A DNA stretch of 64,000 bases from Sulfuritalea sp. (GTDB lineage Bacteria > Pseudomonadota > Gammaproteobacteria > Burkholderiales > Rhodocyclaceae), in contig JADJUP010000056.1 of assembly GCA_016716965.1 (NCBI GenBank), forward strand, positions 186,001-250,000, given 5' to 3'. Made by a program: the position numbers and the translations under genes. Position 1 is the first letter of the stretch. The number at the start of each line of letters is the position of its first letter. The notes under the pieces are model-generated. The model had not been told where the DNA came from. It was given only the letters and a program-made list of their open reading frames with translations, and did no database searches. This document shows positions 20,666-30,863 of this stretch, one piece after another.

Positions 20666-20678
<13 letters not shown>
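20416..20678. repeat. GCAGATT-rich interspersed repeats between Lon-domain gene and mutY
   Basis: Three clusters built from a near-9-base unit, CGCAGATTT or its complement: 20416-20446, 20517-20545 (opposite orientation) and 20648-20678. The first and second are inverted relative to each other and could pair over about 100 bp. The last cluster covers the mutY stop codon. The 200 bp between clusters hold no gene that I can support. Confidence 0.7.
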
Positions 20679-21722
<1,044 letters not shown>

Positions 21723-21742
21723 TGAATCGGCCTCCCCCCCGG

Positions 21743-21834
21743 CCCCCTCCCCGTGGGAGGGGGTGACTACGGTTCGCCGCTGGCGCGGCTCCATGGTCTT
21801 GACGGCATCCCCTTGGGGCGGCCCGGCGGGGATG
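21743..21834. terminator. Two GC hairpins between purT and mutY
   Basis: A perfect 9-bp stem with a three-base loop, CCCCCTCCC-CGT-GGGAGGGGG less the final unpaired bases (21743-21763), and a second stem CATCCCC...GGGGATG (21806-21812 with 21828-21834). Neither has a T-run, so termination would be partial; they may be mobile hairpin repeats. Confidence 0.5.
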
Positions 21835-21835
21835 C

Positions 21836-23071
21836 TCACCCCTTGACCGGCTTCACCCGGCTGGCGGCGAGCTTGGCACGCTGCCGCGCTTCGTCCGTGG
21901 TGTCGGCGTTCGCTACGGCCACGCCCATGCGCCGCTTGACGAAACTCTCCGGCTTGCCGAACAGGCGCAGGTCGGATTCCGGCACCTGCAGGGCTTCGGC
22001 CGCGCCTTCGAAGGCGATGCCCTTTTCCTCCATGCCACCGTAGATCACCGCCGAGGCGCCGGGCCGGCGCAGGCTGGTGTCGACCGGCAGGCCGAGGATC
22101 GCCCTCGCATGCAATTCGAATTCCGAGAGCCGCTGCGTCGCCAGCGTCACCAGGCCCGTGTCGTGCGGGCGCGGGCTGACTTCGGAGAACCATACGTTGT
22201 CGCCCTTGACGAACAGCTCGACGCCGAAGATGCCACGTCCGCCCAGGTTGGAGGTTACGGCGCGGGCCATGTCGCGCGACTTCTGCAGCGCAACCGGCGT
22301 CATCGCCATCGGCTGCCAGCTCTCGACGTAGTCGCCATTCACCTGCACGTGGCCGATCGGTTCGCAGAAGAAGGTTTCCACCTCGCCCGAACCACCAACG
22401 GCGCGCACCGTGAGCTGCGTGATTTCGTAGTCGAAATCGATGAAGCCCTCGACGATGATGCGGCCCGCGCCGACGCGGCCTGCGGCCTGCGAGTAGTCCC
22501 ACGCCTGTTGCACGTCTGCGGCGGACTTCACCAGCGACTGGCCCTTGCCGGAGGAGGACATCACCGGCTTGATCACGCAGGGATAACCAATGCCCGGTTT
22601 GTCAGACCCGTCGATGGCGGCCTGCAGTTCGGCCAGCGAGTCGGCGAACTTGTAGGGCGATGTCGCCAGACCCAGTTCCTCGGCGGCCAGGCGCCGGATG
22701 CCTTCGCGGTTCATGGTGAGTTGTGCCGCGCGCGCGGTGGGAATGAACTCGGGGAAATGCCCGGCTACGCCGTCGCGCTCCATCTCGACCAGTGCTGCGG
22801 TGGCAATGGCCTCGATCTCGGGCACCACCAGCGCCGGCTGTTCCTTTTCGATCAGCGCGCGCAGCGCGGCGCCGTCGGTCATGTTCACCACGTGGCTGCG
22901 ATGCGCCACCTGCATGCCGGGGGCATCGGGATAGCGGTCGACGCCTATGACTTCGCAGCCCAGGCGCTGCAATGCGATAATGACTTCCTTGCCCAGTTCG
23001 CCGCAGCCGAGCAGCATGACCCGCGTGGCGGAAGGGGAAAGCGGAGTGCCGATACGTTTGGCGATGCCCAT
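21836..23071 (-). CDS. purT: Formate-dependent phosphoribosylglycinamide formyltransferase
   Basis: PurT makes formyl-GAR from GAR, formate and ATP in purine synthesis. The 411-residue ATP-grasp protein shows the N-terminal VMLLGCGELGKEVIIALQRLG, then VVPEIEAIAT, CVIKPVMSSSGKGQS (ATP-grasp loop) and FSEVSPRPHDTGLVT. Full length and intact. ATG at 23071, divergent from the flavin-reductase gene. Upstream region is short (58 bp), with no PurR site that I can recognise. Confidence 0.95.
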   Translation of the reverse strand: MGIAKRIGTPLSPSATRVMLLGCGELGKEVIIALQRLGCEVIGVDRYPDAPGMQVAHRSHVVNMTDGAALRALIEKEQPALVVPEIEAIATAALVEMERDGVAGHFPEFIPTARAAQLTMNREGIRRLAAEELGLATSPYKFADSLAELQAAIDGSDKPGIGYPCVIKPVMSSSGKGQSLVKSAADVQQAWDYSQAAGRVGAGRIIVEGFIDFDYEITQLTVRAVGGSGEVETFFCEPIGHVQVNGDYVESWQPMAMTPVALQKSRDMARAVTSNLGGRGIFGVELFVKGDNVWFSEVSPRPHDTGLVTLATQRLSEFELHARAILGLPVDTSLRRPGASAVIYGGMEEKGIAFEGAAEALQVPESDLRLFGKPESFVKRRMGVAVANADTTDEARQRAKLAASRVKPVKG

Positions 23072-23129
23072 CAGGTGCTCCAGAAAAATTACAGGTCGCC
23101 GATTTTAGAGCCTTTGACGGTCAACCCCA

Positions 23130-23621
<492 letters not shown>

Positions 23622-23627
23622 GCGGCT

Positions 23628-24113
23628 CTAGGGCTGCGCCAGGTAGGCCGCGCGGATCGCCTCGACGCGCTGCCGGTTCACCCCGAAATCCTTGCGTCCG
23701 ATCCTGCTCGCGCTACGCAGCTCGATCACGCCGGACGCCGGATTGACCCAGAACTCCAGGTCGTCCACAAACTTTAGCCAGCGCGTCTGCGCCTGGGCGT
23801 AAAGGTAGTCGGGGCGCTGCTCGATGATTTCGATGCCCGGCATGCCCCGCAGCACGCCTTCCAATACCCGCAATGACGGGGCCGCGCCGCCCGCTTTCAG
23901 CGGCAGCGGCTTGATGTCCGCGTAGTCACGCTGCGGATGGCCGGGATAGAGCGCGGCCTGGCTGGAGACGCTGTTGGGCGTCGATGACGGCGGCTTGAGG
24001 CGCGACTGGCTGACGCCGATGTCCGCCGGGCGGCTTCCGCTGAGCGCTCCGAACTGGATCGCGATGACGGCGACCACGAGCAAGGCCAGGAGAATGTAGA
24101 GGGTGGTTTTCAT
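23628..24113 (-). CDS. DUF1499 domain-containing protein
   Basis: 161-residue protein with a single N-terminal membrane anchor (TTLYILLALLVVAVIAIQFGAL) and a periplasmic DUF1499 domain: ALYPGHPQRDYADIKPLP, then YLYAQAQTRWLKFVDDLEFWV and SASRIGRKDFGVNRQRVEAIR are the conserved blocks. ATG at 24113. Function unknown. The upstream extension of its frame runs through a repeat copy (LAVSPATKGSPCGAPTF), which is why the later start is chosen. Confidence 0.82.
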   Translation of the reverse strand: MKTTLYILLALLVVAVIAIQFGALSGSRPADIGVSQSRLKPPSSTPNSVSSQAALYPGHPQRDYADIKPLPLKAGGAAPSLRVLEGVLRGMPGIEIIEQRPDYLYAQAQTRWLKFVDDLEFWVNPASGVIELRSASRIGRKDFGVNRQRVEAIRAAYLAQP

Positions 24114-24140
24114 TGGCACTGGGCTCGCATTGGTGCATTC

Positions 24141-24191
24141 AAAAGTTGGCGCCCCACAGGGACTTCCCTTGGTCGCTGGCGATACGGCGAG
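24141..24191 (+). repeat. Dispersed repeat, long form D (24-base internal extension)
   Basis: Begins AAAAGTTGGCG and ends CTGGCGATACGGCGA like the short copies, but about 24 bases, including GGGACTTCCCTTGGTCG, separate the halves. Located between the DUF1499 gene and a terminator. The extension shares ACTTCC-TTGGTCG with the long copy at 26871. Confidence 0.6.
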
Positions 24192-24309
24192 AATCAGGCA
24201 GTTGCAGCTCATTGCCAGAATAATCAGCTGCTGCCAATAGCTTACAGGCATCCGGCAAGCTGATACGAAAGACAGTCTGGCGCCGGGGCCACCGCTGTCT
24301 GCTCAGCCC

Positions 24310-24340
24310 AAAAAAAAGCCCCACCAGAATCAGGCGGGGC
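24310..24340 (-). terminator. Rho-independent terminator of the small gene at 24392-24619
   Basis: On the minus strand GCCCCGCC, loop, GGTGGGGC is followed by eight Ts, a classical intrinsic terminator 52 bp after the stop codon. Confidence 0.85.
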
Positions 24341-24391
24341 GAGCGGCCTGAATGTGCAGGCCGAGGAGGAGACGGGGGTGGAACGGTCAGG

Positions 24392-24619
24392 TCAGTGCGC
24401 CTGCGGGTTCCAGCCGAAGAGGTTGCGCAGCGACAGGGTGGCGCCGTGAGCGGGCTTTGCGTTCTGCGACTTCCGGGAAAACCGGGTACGAACGGCGTCG
24501 CCCAGCCGTCGAACATAGGCTACGAGGCGAGCGGCCATCAGTCCCTGAAGTCGGCGCAGTTCCTTGGCGCGCATTGCCCGGGCTTGTCTGAGGATTTCGT
24601 TGGTGTCGTAGGTTTCCAT
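24392..24619 (-). CDS. Small hypothetical protein
   Basis: 75 residues, basic, with an N-terminal amphipathic helix (TNEILRQARAMRAKELRRLQ) and Arg-rich centre. The ATG at 24619 has AGGAAG eight bases upstream, better than an upstream frame at 24646. It is followed by a strong terminator and is divergent from a LysR gene, so it is a separate, well-delimited transcript. Resembles small helical conserved proteins of proteobacteria; no function can be given. Confidence 0.6.
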   Translation of the reverse strand: METYDTNEILRQARAMRAKELRRLQGLMAARLVAYVRRLGDAVRTRFSRKSQNAKPAHGATLSLRNLFGWNPQAH

Positions 24620-24673
24620 GTTGGCTTCCTTTCTGCTGCGATGCAATATCGCGTGACTGCAATGTAATTACTT

Positions 24674-24728
24674 TTGTTGGAAACAACAATAAGTACATAA
24701 GTCACAACATTGATGAAATATATTCAAT
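24674..24728. promoter_or_regulatory. Divergent promoter region with inverted repeats (LysR)
   Basis: AT-rich 118-bp region. It has TTGTTG-GAAA-CAACAA (24674-24689) and ATTGA-N10-TCAAT (24709-24728), the latter ten bases before the LysR start. Both fit LysR-type sites; autoregulation and control of the divergent small gene are inferred. Confidence 0.4.
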
Positions 24729-24737
24729 AATGGCGTC

Positions 24738-25646
24738 ATGGATCGCGCTGGTGAGATGACTGCCTTTGTTCGTGCCGTGGAAACCGGGGGGTTTTCTGCT
24801 GCTGCACGAGGCATGGGCTTGACCCCCTCCGCACTGTCGAAGCTGGTGACCCGGCTGGAAGACCGGCTCGGCGCCCGCCTCCTGCAGCGGACCACGCGCC
24901 GCCTGCAACTGACGGCCGAGGGCGAGGCTTTCTATAGTCGGGCGCGGGACATCCTGGCGGCGATGGACGAGGCCGAGGCGGAAGTGGCGGAAGCAGGTGC
25001 CAGCCCGCGCGGCCAGTTGCGCCTGCATTGCGGCTCCACCTTCGGCATGCATCAACTGGCGCCAGCGATTCCGCGCTTCCAGGCGCGCCATCCGGCGGTC
25101 GGTATCGACATCACGATCAGCGACGAGCGGCTGGACATGATGCAGGAGGGCGTGGACCTGGCGATCCGCATCGGCCCGCTGGAGGAATCCTCGCTGGTGG
25201 CGCGCCGCATCTGCAACCTCGAGCGCGTGATCTGCGCTTCGCCCGACTACCTTGCGCACCACGGCACACCGCGCACGCCCGACGAACTGCAGCGCCACAA
25301 CTGCCTGTGGATGACCAGCCTGCCCGCCCTGCGCCGCTGGCCCTTCGATACCGACGACGGCATCCGCGTCGTCCATGTCGATGGCAACGTCGTCACCAAC
25401 AATGCCGAGACCGTGCTGCAACTGGCCATGGCCGGCGTCGGCGTCACGCGCCTGTCGGACGTGGTGGTGGCCGACGCGATCCGCGCCGGCAGCCTGGTGC
25501 CCATCCTCACCGACTGGCACCACGTCGAGCCGGTACCGCTGTTCGCCACCTACCCGAGCGGGCGCAACCTGTCGCCCAAGGTGCGTGCGATGGTCGATTT
25601 CCTGGTCGAGGAATTCGGCGGCGCGCCCTGGCGGCGGCCGCGCTGA
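24738..25646 (+). CDS. LysR-family transcriptional regulator
   Basis: 302 residues. N-terminal winged helix-turn-helix (AFVRAVETGGFSAAARGMGLTPSALSKLVTRLEDRLGARLLQRTTR) and a C-terminal periplasmic-binding-protein-like effector domain. The pattern is of the CrgA/DsdC-like group that usually controls an adjacent divergent gene; here that is only the small hypothetical. The effector is unknown. ATG at 24738 with no strong ribosome site. Confidence 0.9.
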   Translation: MDRAGEMTAFVRAVETGGFSAAARGMGLTPSALSKLVTRLEDRLGARLLQRTTRRLQLTAEGEAFYSRARDILAAMDEAEAEVAEAGASPRGQLRLHCGSTFGMHQLAPAIPRFQARHPAVGIDITISDERLDMMQEGVDLAIRIGPLEESSLVARRICNLERVICASPDYLAHHGTPRTPDELQRHNCLWMTSLPALRRWPFDTDDGIRVVHVDGNVVTNNAETVLQLAMAGVGVTRLSDVVVADAIRAGSLVPILTDWHHVEPVPLFATYPSGRNLSPKVRAMVDFLVEEFGGAPWRRPR

Positions 25647-25679
25647 GCACGGGCCGCGATTCCCCCGCACAATGACGCC

Positions 25680-26870
25680 ATGGCAACCCTGATCCTCCAT
25701 CCCGGCAAGGAAAAATCCGTCCTGCGCCGCCATCCCTGGCTGTTCTCCGGCGCCGTCGCGCGGCTCGACGGCCGCGCGCGGCCGGGCGACACGGTCGATG
25801 TCGTTTCCCACGAAGGCCGCCCATTGGGCCGTGCCGCCTGGAGCCCCGCTTCGCAGATCCGCGCCAGGATGTGGAGCTTCGCCGCCGACGAGACGATCGA
25901 CCACGCTTTCTTCAAGCGCCGCGTGGCAGCCTCGGTGGCGCGCCGCGCGGCGTTGCCGGAACTCGCGGGGCAGCAGGGGCTACGCCTGATCCATGCCGAA
26001 TCCGACGGCCTGCCCGGCGTCATCGCCGATCGCTACGGTGACACCGTGGTGGTGCAACTGACCACGGCCGGCGCCGACAAGTGGCGTGCCGCCATCGCCG
26101 ACTCCTTGCAGAAGGCCACCGGTTGCGCGCGCATCTACGAACGTTCCGACGTCGAGGTGCGCAGTCTTGAAGGCCTCGAATCCGTCACCGGCTGGCTGCA
26201 TGGCGCCGCGCCCGAAGGCGATATCGTGATCGACGAAAGCGGCGTGCGCATGGCGGTCGATATCGTCGGCGGCCACAAGACCGGCTTCTACCTCGACCAG
26301 CGCGAGAACCGCCGCCGCGTCGCGCAACTCGCGCGTGACCGGCGCGTGCTCAACTGCTTCTGCTACACCGCCGGCTTCTCGTTGCAGGCTTTGGCCGGCG
26401 GCGCGCGCGAAGTGGTGTCGATGGACAGTTCCGGCCCGGCGCTGGCCACCGCGCAACGCAACCTGGCGCTCAATCCGCAGCTCGAAGCGGCGCGTGCCTT
26501 GTGGCGCGAAGCGGATGTCTTCGCCGAACTGCGCAACCTGCGCGCGGCTGGCGAACGCTACGATCTTGTCATCCTCGACCCGCCCAAGTTCGCCAACACC
26601 GCCGCCCACGCCGACCGTGCCGCGCGCGCTTACAAGGACATCAACCTGCATGCCATGCAACTGCTGGCGCCGGGTGGATTGCTGATGACGTACTCCTGTT
26701 CCGGCGGTGTCGACGCCGAACTGTTCCGCAAGATCGTCGCCGGTGCCGCGCTCGACGCCGGGCGCACCGCACGCGTGGTGCAGCACCTGCACGGTGCTGC
26801 CGACCATCCGGTCGATCTGGCTTTCCCCGAGGGTGAGTACCTCAAGGGATTGTTGCTGCAGGTCGATTAG
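25680..26870 (+). CDS. rlmI: 23S rRNA (cytosine-C5)-methyltransferase, RlmI-type
   Basis: Class I SAM-dependent rRNA methyltransferase of 396 residues with an N-terminal PUA domain (HPWLFSGAVARL... GDTVDVVSHEGRPLGRAAW). The SAM site is LNCFCYTAGFSLQALAGGA, and DPPKFAN plus TYSCSG contain the expected motif IV and catalytic Cys. This matches RlmI, which makes m5C1962. It is 33 bp after the LysR gene on the same strand; functional linkage not evident. Confidence 0.9.
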   Translation: MATLILHPGKEKSVLRRHPWLFSGAVARLDGRARPGDTVDVVSHEGRPLGRAAWSPASQIRARMWSFAADETIDHAFFKRRVAASVARRAALPELAGQQGLRLIHAESDGLPGVIADRYGDTVVVQLTTAGADKWRAAIADSLQKATGCARIYERSDVEVRSLEGLESVTGWLHGAAPEGDIVIDESGVRMAVDIVGGHKTGFYLDQRENRRRVAQLARDRRVLNCFCYTAGFSLQALAGGAREVVSMDSSGPALATAQRNLALNPQLEAARALWREADVFAELRNLRAAGERYDLVILDPPKFANTAAHADRAARAYKDINLHAMQLLAPGGLLMTYSCSGGVDAELFRKIVAGAALDAGRTARVVQHLHGAADHPVDLAFPEGEYLKGLLLQVD

Positions 26871-26906
26871 AAGTCGGCGACTTCCTTCGGTCGCTGGCGC
26901 TACGGC
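26871..26906 (+). repeat. Dispersed repeat, long form E
   Basis: Starts right after the rlmI stop: AAGTCGGCG, then ACTTCCTTCGGTCG, then CTGGCGCTACGGC. With the preceding G it makes a perfect palindrome GAAGTCG-G-CGACTTC across the stop codon junction (26870-26884). It fills the convergent gap before the DUF3299 stop. Confidence 0.6.
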
Positions 26907-26908
26907 AT

Positions 26909-27451
26909 TCAGCGCTTGCGCTTCCCCTCCGGCGGCGGCGCCGGGTTGAAGTTCTCCATGCGGTCCAATGTCAGCCGGTAGCCGGCCGAGCCCCAGGGCG
27001 TGTTGGCGTACTTCAGGCTCATGGTGCCGCTGACCATCACCGTGTCCATGCTGTGCAGGTTGGTGACGGGTTTTTTCGTCACGACGTGGATGATCTGGTT
27101 GGCCGGCGGCGGCGGGCTGTGGATGCAGGCGCCGAAGTAGGGCACCAGCAGGAATTCCGAAACCTTGCCGCCCTTGTTCTCGAGGGGGATGGCGAAGCCC
27201 GGCAGTTTGACCCTGGCCCCGGCCATTGTCGGCTCGGTGGGCGCCGCATCCCATAGCGCGCGCATCTTCTCCAGCGCTTCCATTGCGCGTGGGTCGGAGT
27301 CCTGCAACTTGCCGAGGTCGAGCGCCTTGAGGTCCTTCGCCGGATCCCAACCCTTGGGCACCAAGGCTTCCCATTTGATTTCCTTGTAGTCGTCGGCCGC
27401 GTGCAGCGGCAGGGCGAAACATAGGGCGAGCAGGAGCAGAAGTTTTCGCAT
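26909..27451 (-). CDS. DUF3299 domain-containing periplasmic protein
   Basis: 180 residues. Signal peptide MRKLLLLLALCFALPLHA, then KEIKWEALVPKGWDP, LPGFAIPLE, SEFLLVPYFGACIHSPPPPANQIIHV and MSGTM-like repeats typical of DUF3299. The conserved ACIHSPPPPANQ suggests a metal-binding site with Cys and His (inference). Last gene of the five-gene minus-strand operon that begins with a ZIP permease, so a role in zinc handling in the periplasm is likely by context. ATG at 27451. Confidence 0.82.
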   Translation of the reverse strand: MRKLLLLLALCFALPLHAADDYKEIKWEALVPKGWDPAKDLKALDLGKLQDSDPRAMEALEKMRALWDAAPTEPTMAGARVKLPGFAIPLENKGGKVSEFLLVPYFGACIHSPPPPANQIIHVVTKKPVTNLHSMDTVMVSGTMSLKYANTPWGSAGYRLTLDRMENFNPAPPPEGKRKR

Positions 27452-27459
27452 GGGGTTCC

Positions 27460-28720
27460 TCAGAGTTTTGGCGTCAGTCCGTCGGCCAGCGACATGCGCC
27501 ACGCGCGCCAGCCCGGGATCAGGCTGGCGACGAGTCCGGTGGCAATGACCGCGCCGATCAGGGCGAGTTCCTCAGCGCCGGGCCAGCGCGTGCCGAGCAC
27601 CACGCCGAGGCGGTCCAGCAGCCAGGGCGCGGCGAGGCTGCTGCCGATGGTCAGCAGCACGAGGCCGAGCAGCGCGCCGGCCGTGGTGACCAGCACGCCT
27701 TCGGCGGTCAGCATCAGGAACATGTCGCCCGGCCCGGCCCCCAGCGCGCGCAGGATCGCGAGTTCGCGGCGGCGTTCGTTGAGCCCGGCCAGCAGCGTCG
27801 CCGCCAGCCCGGCCAGGCCGACCAGCACCACCAGCGCGGAGACGGCGAGCAGGGTGCGCTCCATCATCGCGATGCTCTGCCACAGCTCGTCCAGTGCGAC
27901 GCCGGGCAGTACCGCCAGCAGCGGCTCGCCGCGATACTGGTTGACGAAGCGCTGCATGCGGAACACGTCGCCGCGCTGCTTGAGGCCGACCAGCGCCGCG
28001 GTGATCTGCTTCGGCTGCAGGTCGAACTTGGCGACATGCTCGGCGGGTATGGCCAGGCCCGGCACCGGGGCGCCGCCGATCCAGTCCAGATGCAGCGCGC
28101 TGATGGATTCCAGACTTACGTGCACCGTGCGGTCCACCGGCGTGCCGGTCGGCGCGAGGATGCCGGCGACGCGAAAGGGCTTGTCGCCGTGCGCCGGACC
28201 GAGCTCGGCGAGACCGTGGTTGAGCGTGATGGTGTCGCCCTTGCCGGTAGCCGAGGCGCTGCGCCACCTCGCTGCCGAGCACGGCCTCGAAGACCCCGGC
28301 AAAGGATGTTCCTTCGCGAAAGCGCAGTTCTTCGCGGTCGCCGTGGCGGAACAGCCGGAAATAGTCGGCGCTGGTACCCAACACCGGGAAGCCGCGGTGC
28401 GAATCGCCCAGCGACAGCGGCAGTGCCCAGTCCACCGCCGGGTGGCTGGCGATGGCGCGGTAGCTGTCCCAGCCGATGCCGTTGCTTGCGGCGCCGGCAT
28501 GGAATACCGCGTAGAGCATCAATTGCACGCTGCCCGTGCGTGCGCCGACCACGAGATCGACGCCGGACACAGACTGCGTAAAACTCTGCCGCGCGTCGAC
28601 CCGCAGGCGTTCGACCGCGAGCAGCAGCGTCACCGCCAGCGCAATGGCGACGAGCGTCAGGCCCAGCGTCAGGCGCCGGCTCCAGGCGGAAAGGGCGGCG
28701 AGACGCAATACCGCCTTCAT
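27460..28720 (-). CDS. FtsX-like ABC transporter permease (one frameshift)
   Basis: LolC/MacB-type permease with an N-terminal helix, a large periplasmic domain and three C-terminal helices (ALVVLVGLAGLAATLLAGL..., TAEGVLVTTAGALLGLVLL, LIGAVIATGLVASLIPGW). The frame breaks near 28247: RLGYR is followed in the other frame by GKGDTITLNHG. Both parts are standard for the family, so this is one gene. The ATG at 28720 overlaps the ATPase stop. Part of the zinc-linked operon; substrate could be a lipoprotein or metallophore (unknown). Confidence 0.82.
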
Positions 28721-29410
28721 GCCGTCACCTCGCATGCCGCCGTGTTGATCTCGTGCAAGGCGACGCTGCGATCGAAATGCCCGGCCAGGCGCTGGTCATG
28801 GCTGACGAAGACCAGCGCGGCACCGACCGCGGCGGACTCCTGCAGCAGCAGGTCGATGAAGACCTGCTGGCGTTCGGCGTCGAGCGCCGAGGTCGGCTCG
28901 TCGGCGATCAGGATTTCCGGGCGGCCGATCAGCGCGCGCGCCGCGGCGACGCGCTGCTGCTGGCCCACGGAAAGCTCGCCGGCCGGCTTGCGCCAGCTTG
29001 CCGGGTCGAGGTCGAGGTGGCGCAGCATGCGCCCGGCCTCGGCGCGCGGGTCGGCGCCGGCGCGCTCGCGGCGGCGCGCGGAAAAGGTGCAGGGCAGCAG
29101 CACGTTGTCGATCGCCGGCAGCCAGGGCAGCAGGTTGAACTGCTGGAACAGGAAGCCGATGTGGTCGGCGCGGAAGCGGTCGCGGGCGCGGCTGGAGAGG
29201 CGCGTGATGTCGGTGCCGAGCAGTTCGATGCGGCCCTGCTGCGGCAGGGCGACGCCGCCGAGCAGGCCGAGCAGGGTGCTCTTGCCGCTGCCGCTGGCGC
29301 CATGGAGGAAGACGCGTTCGCCGGCGGCGAGTTCGAAGCGCGGAATGTCGAGGCAGGGCCGCCTGCCGCGGCCAGCGAAATACCAGATCGGTGATTCGCA
29401 GCGCCGTCAT
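28717..29410 (-). CDS. ABC transporter ATP-binding protein, LolD/MacB type (one frameshift)
   Basis: ATPase partner of the FtsX-like permease. The start MTALRITDLVFRWPRQAAL is joined to LDIPRFELAAGERVFLHGASGSGKST (Walker A) after a shift near 29352, where one C appears extra. Then come Q-loop FQQFNLLPWLP, signature LSVGQQQRVAAARAL, Walker B ILIADEPTSALD and the H-loop VSHD. The C-terminal end overlaps the permease start. It is not a ZnuC: the family is LolD-like by its signature and pairing with an FtsX permease. Confidence 0.85.
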
Positions 29411-29420
29411 GCTTCGGTCG

Positions 29421-29924
29421 CTACCAGGTGATTGCGGGATTCTTCGGCGTCAGCCGCTGCTTGCCCTGCCCGGAGGGTCCGACGCGCTGCGCCTCCAGCC
29501 GGTAGAGACGCTTGAAGTTCTTGAAGATGCCGGTCTCGATGGATTTCAGCGCTGCCGGGTTGGCGCAGCGGAAGGCGTAGCTCGCATCGATGTCGCCATG
29601 GTCATCGGCTCCGGCCTTGGCGCCGTATGCCGGCATGACGACCTTGGGCGGCTGCGGCTTGCAGTTGGCGGCCGGCGTCGGCACGAACAGCGCGGCATCG
29701 CCGAGGATCTTTTCCGCCGCGGCGAGCGCAGCCTTCTCGCGCTCGTTCTTCGGCGCGCGCTCGAAGCCGACGGCGGCATCGAGCGGCAACTCCAGGTTGA
29801 TGGCGATGCTGTCCTTGTCGATCACCACGTCGAGCTTGCCCTCGCCGTGGGCGTGCTGGGCATGGGCGGGCAAGGTCGGCACGGCCAGCGCGACAAGGCT
29901 GGCGAGCAGAAGAAGATGGCGCAT
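29421..29924 (-). CDS. DUF2796 domain-containing periplasmic protein
   Basis: 167 residues. Signal peptide RHLLLLASLVALAVPTLPAHA, then QHAHGEGKLDVVIDKDSIAINLELPLDAAVGFE, the DUF2796 signature with its N-terminal HAHGE that could bind metal. Members frequently sit in zinc-responsive operons with ZIP permeases and LolD/FtsX pairs, which is exactly the context here. A periplasmic zinc-binding role is inferred. The start at 29924 lies 20 bp after the ZIP stop. Confidence 0.84.
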   Translation of the reverse strand: MRHLLLLASLVALAVPTLPAHAQHAHGEGKLDVVIDKDSIAINLELPLDAAVGFERAPKNEREKAALAAAEKILGDAALFVPTPAANCKPQPPKVVMPAYGAKAGADDHGDIDASYAFRCANPAALKSIETGIFKNFKRLYRLEAQRVGPSGQGKQRLTPKNPAITW

Positions 29925-29944
29925 GGGATGTCTCCGGATGGCGT

Positions 29945-30754
29945 TCAATGCGTATGCCCGGCGCTGCCGAACACCACCACCGCGATGCCGGCGGCGAGCA
30001 GCAGGCCGTGCCAGCCGACCGACTTCGTTTCGCGCTTGAGGCGCGGCATCAGGTCGGCGATGGCTATGTAGAGGAAGCTCGCGGCGGTGATGGTGAGGAT
30101 GTAGGGGACCCAGTCGCGGGCGCTCTCGAAGGCGAAATAGCCGATGATGCCGCCGGCCACCGCCGTCAGGCTGGACACGCCGTTCCACAGCAGCGCGCGG
30201 CCGCGCTTCCAGCCGGCGGCGAGCAGGATGGCGAAGTCGCCGGCTTCCTGCGGCACCTCGTGGGCGATGATGGCCAGCGTGGTACCCCAGCCCAGAGCGG
30301 GATCGGCGAGGAAGGCCGCCGCGATCAGGAGGCCGTCGGTGAAGTTGTGGAAGCCGTCGCCGACCAGGATCGACAGGGTTTCGCCCTGGCTGCCGGCGGC
30401 ACCGTGATGGTGGTGGCCATGGGTGTGGTCGTCGCACTGCACGTCGCCCTGATGTGCGTCGGGATCCGTGCCGGCGTGGGCGTGGCGCCACAGCGCGTAT
30501 TTTTCCAGCATGAAGAAGGCAAGGATGCCGCCCAGCAGCAGCGGGAACACCTCGCGCGGCGTGAGGCCGCTTTCCAGCGCCTCGGGCAGCAGGTGCAGCG
30601 TCGCCGTCGCCAGCAGCAGGCCGGTGGAAAAGCTCACCGTGAAGCCGAGCCACTTGCGCGGCAGGCCGAACATCACCAGCGCGGCGGCGGCCACGCTGAG
30701 CAGGCCGCCGAGCAGGCAGGCGAGGACGATCTGGGTGAGCAGGGGTGCGGACAT
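29945..30754 (-). CDS. ZIP-family metal transporter
   Basis: Zinc/iron permease of about 269 residues with eight membrane segments. Metal-site motifs are present: GDGFHNFTDGLLI (TM4) and IIAHEVPQEAGDF (TM5). A His-rich cytosolic loop (HAHAGTD...HTHGHHHHG) lies between TM3 and TM4. The start at 30754 (MSAPLLTQ) fits the first helix; a start at 30796 would add 14 non-helical residues. First gene of the minus-strand operon; its promoter region holds the 19-bp palindrome at 30817. Zinc import is the likely role. Confidence 0.9.
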   Translation of the reverse strand: MSAPLLTQIVLACLLGGLLSVAAAALVMFGLPRKWLGFTVSFSTGLLLATATLHLLPEALESGLTPREVFPLLLGGILAFFMLEKYALWRHAHAGTDPDAHQGDVQCDDHTHGHHHHGAAGSQGETLSILVGDGFHNFTDGLLIAAAFLADPALGWGTTLAIIAHEVPQEAGDFAILLAAGWKRGRALLWNGVSSLTAVAGGIIGYFAFESARDWVPYILTITAASFLYIAIADLMPRLKRETKSVGWHGLLLAAGIAVVVFGSAGHTH

Positions 30755-30816
30755 CGGGGCTGGTTGGTGCGGGCGCCGTGGAACGGGAGGCGCCATTCAA
30801 TCACAGCAAGGCCACT

Positions 30817-30835
30817 AATGCAACAGTGTTGCATT
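30817..30835. promoter_or_regulatory. Candidate Zur operator (19-bp perfect palindrome)
   Basis: AATGCAACA-G-TGTTGCATT, arms of nine bases around a central G, in the divergent gap between the ZIP start and the Fur-family start. The location and symmetry fit autoregulation by the adjacent Zur-like protein; binding is inferred. Confidence 0.75.
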
Positions 30836-30863
30836 TGCCGGCGGGCTATGGTTTCATGCGCAC

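Noticed and set aside
28717..29410. znuC assignment for the LolD-like ATPase
   Set aside because: Its signature and coupling to an FtsX-type permease fit LolD/MacB, not a ZnuC partner of ZnuB.
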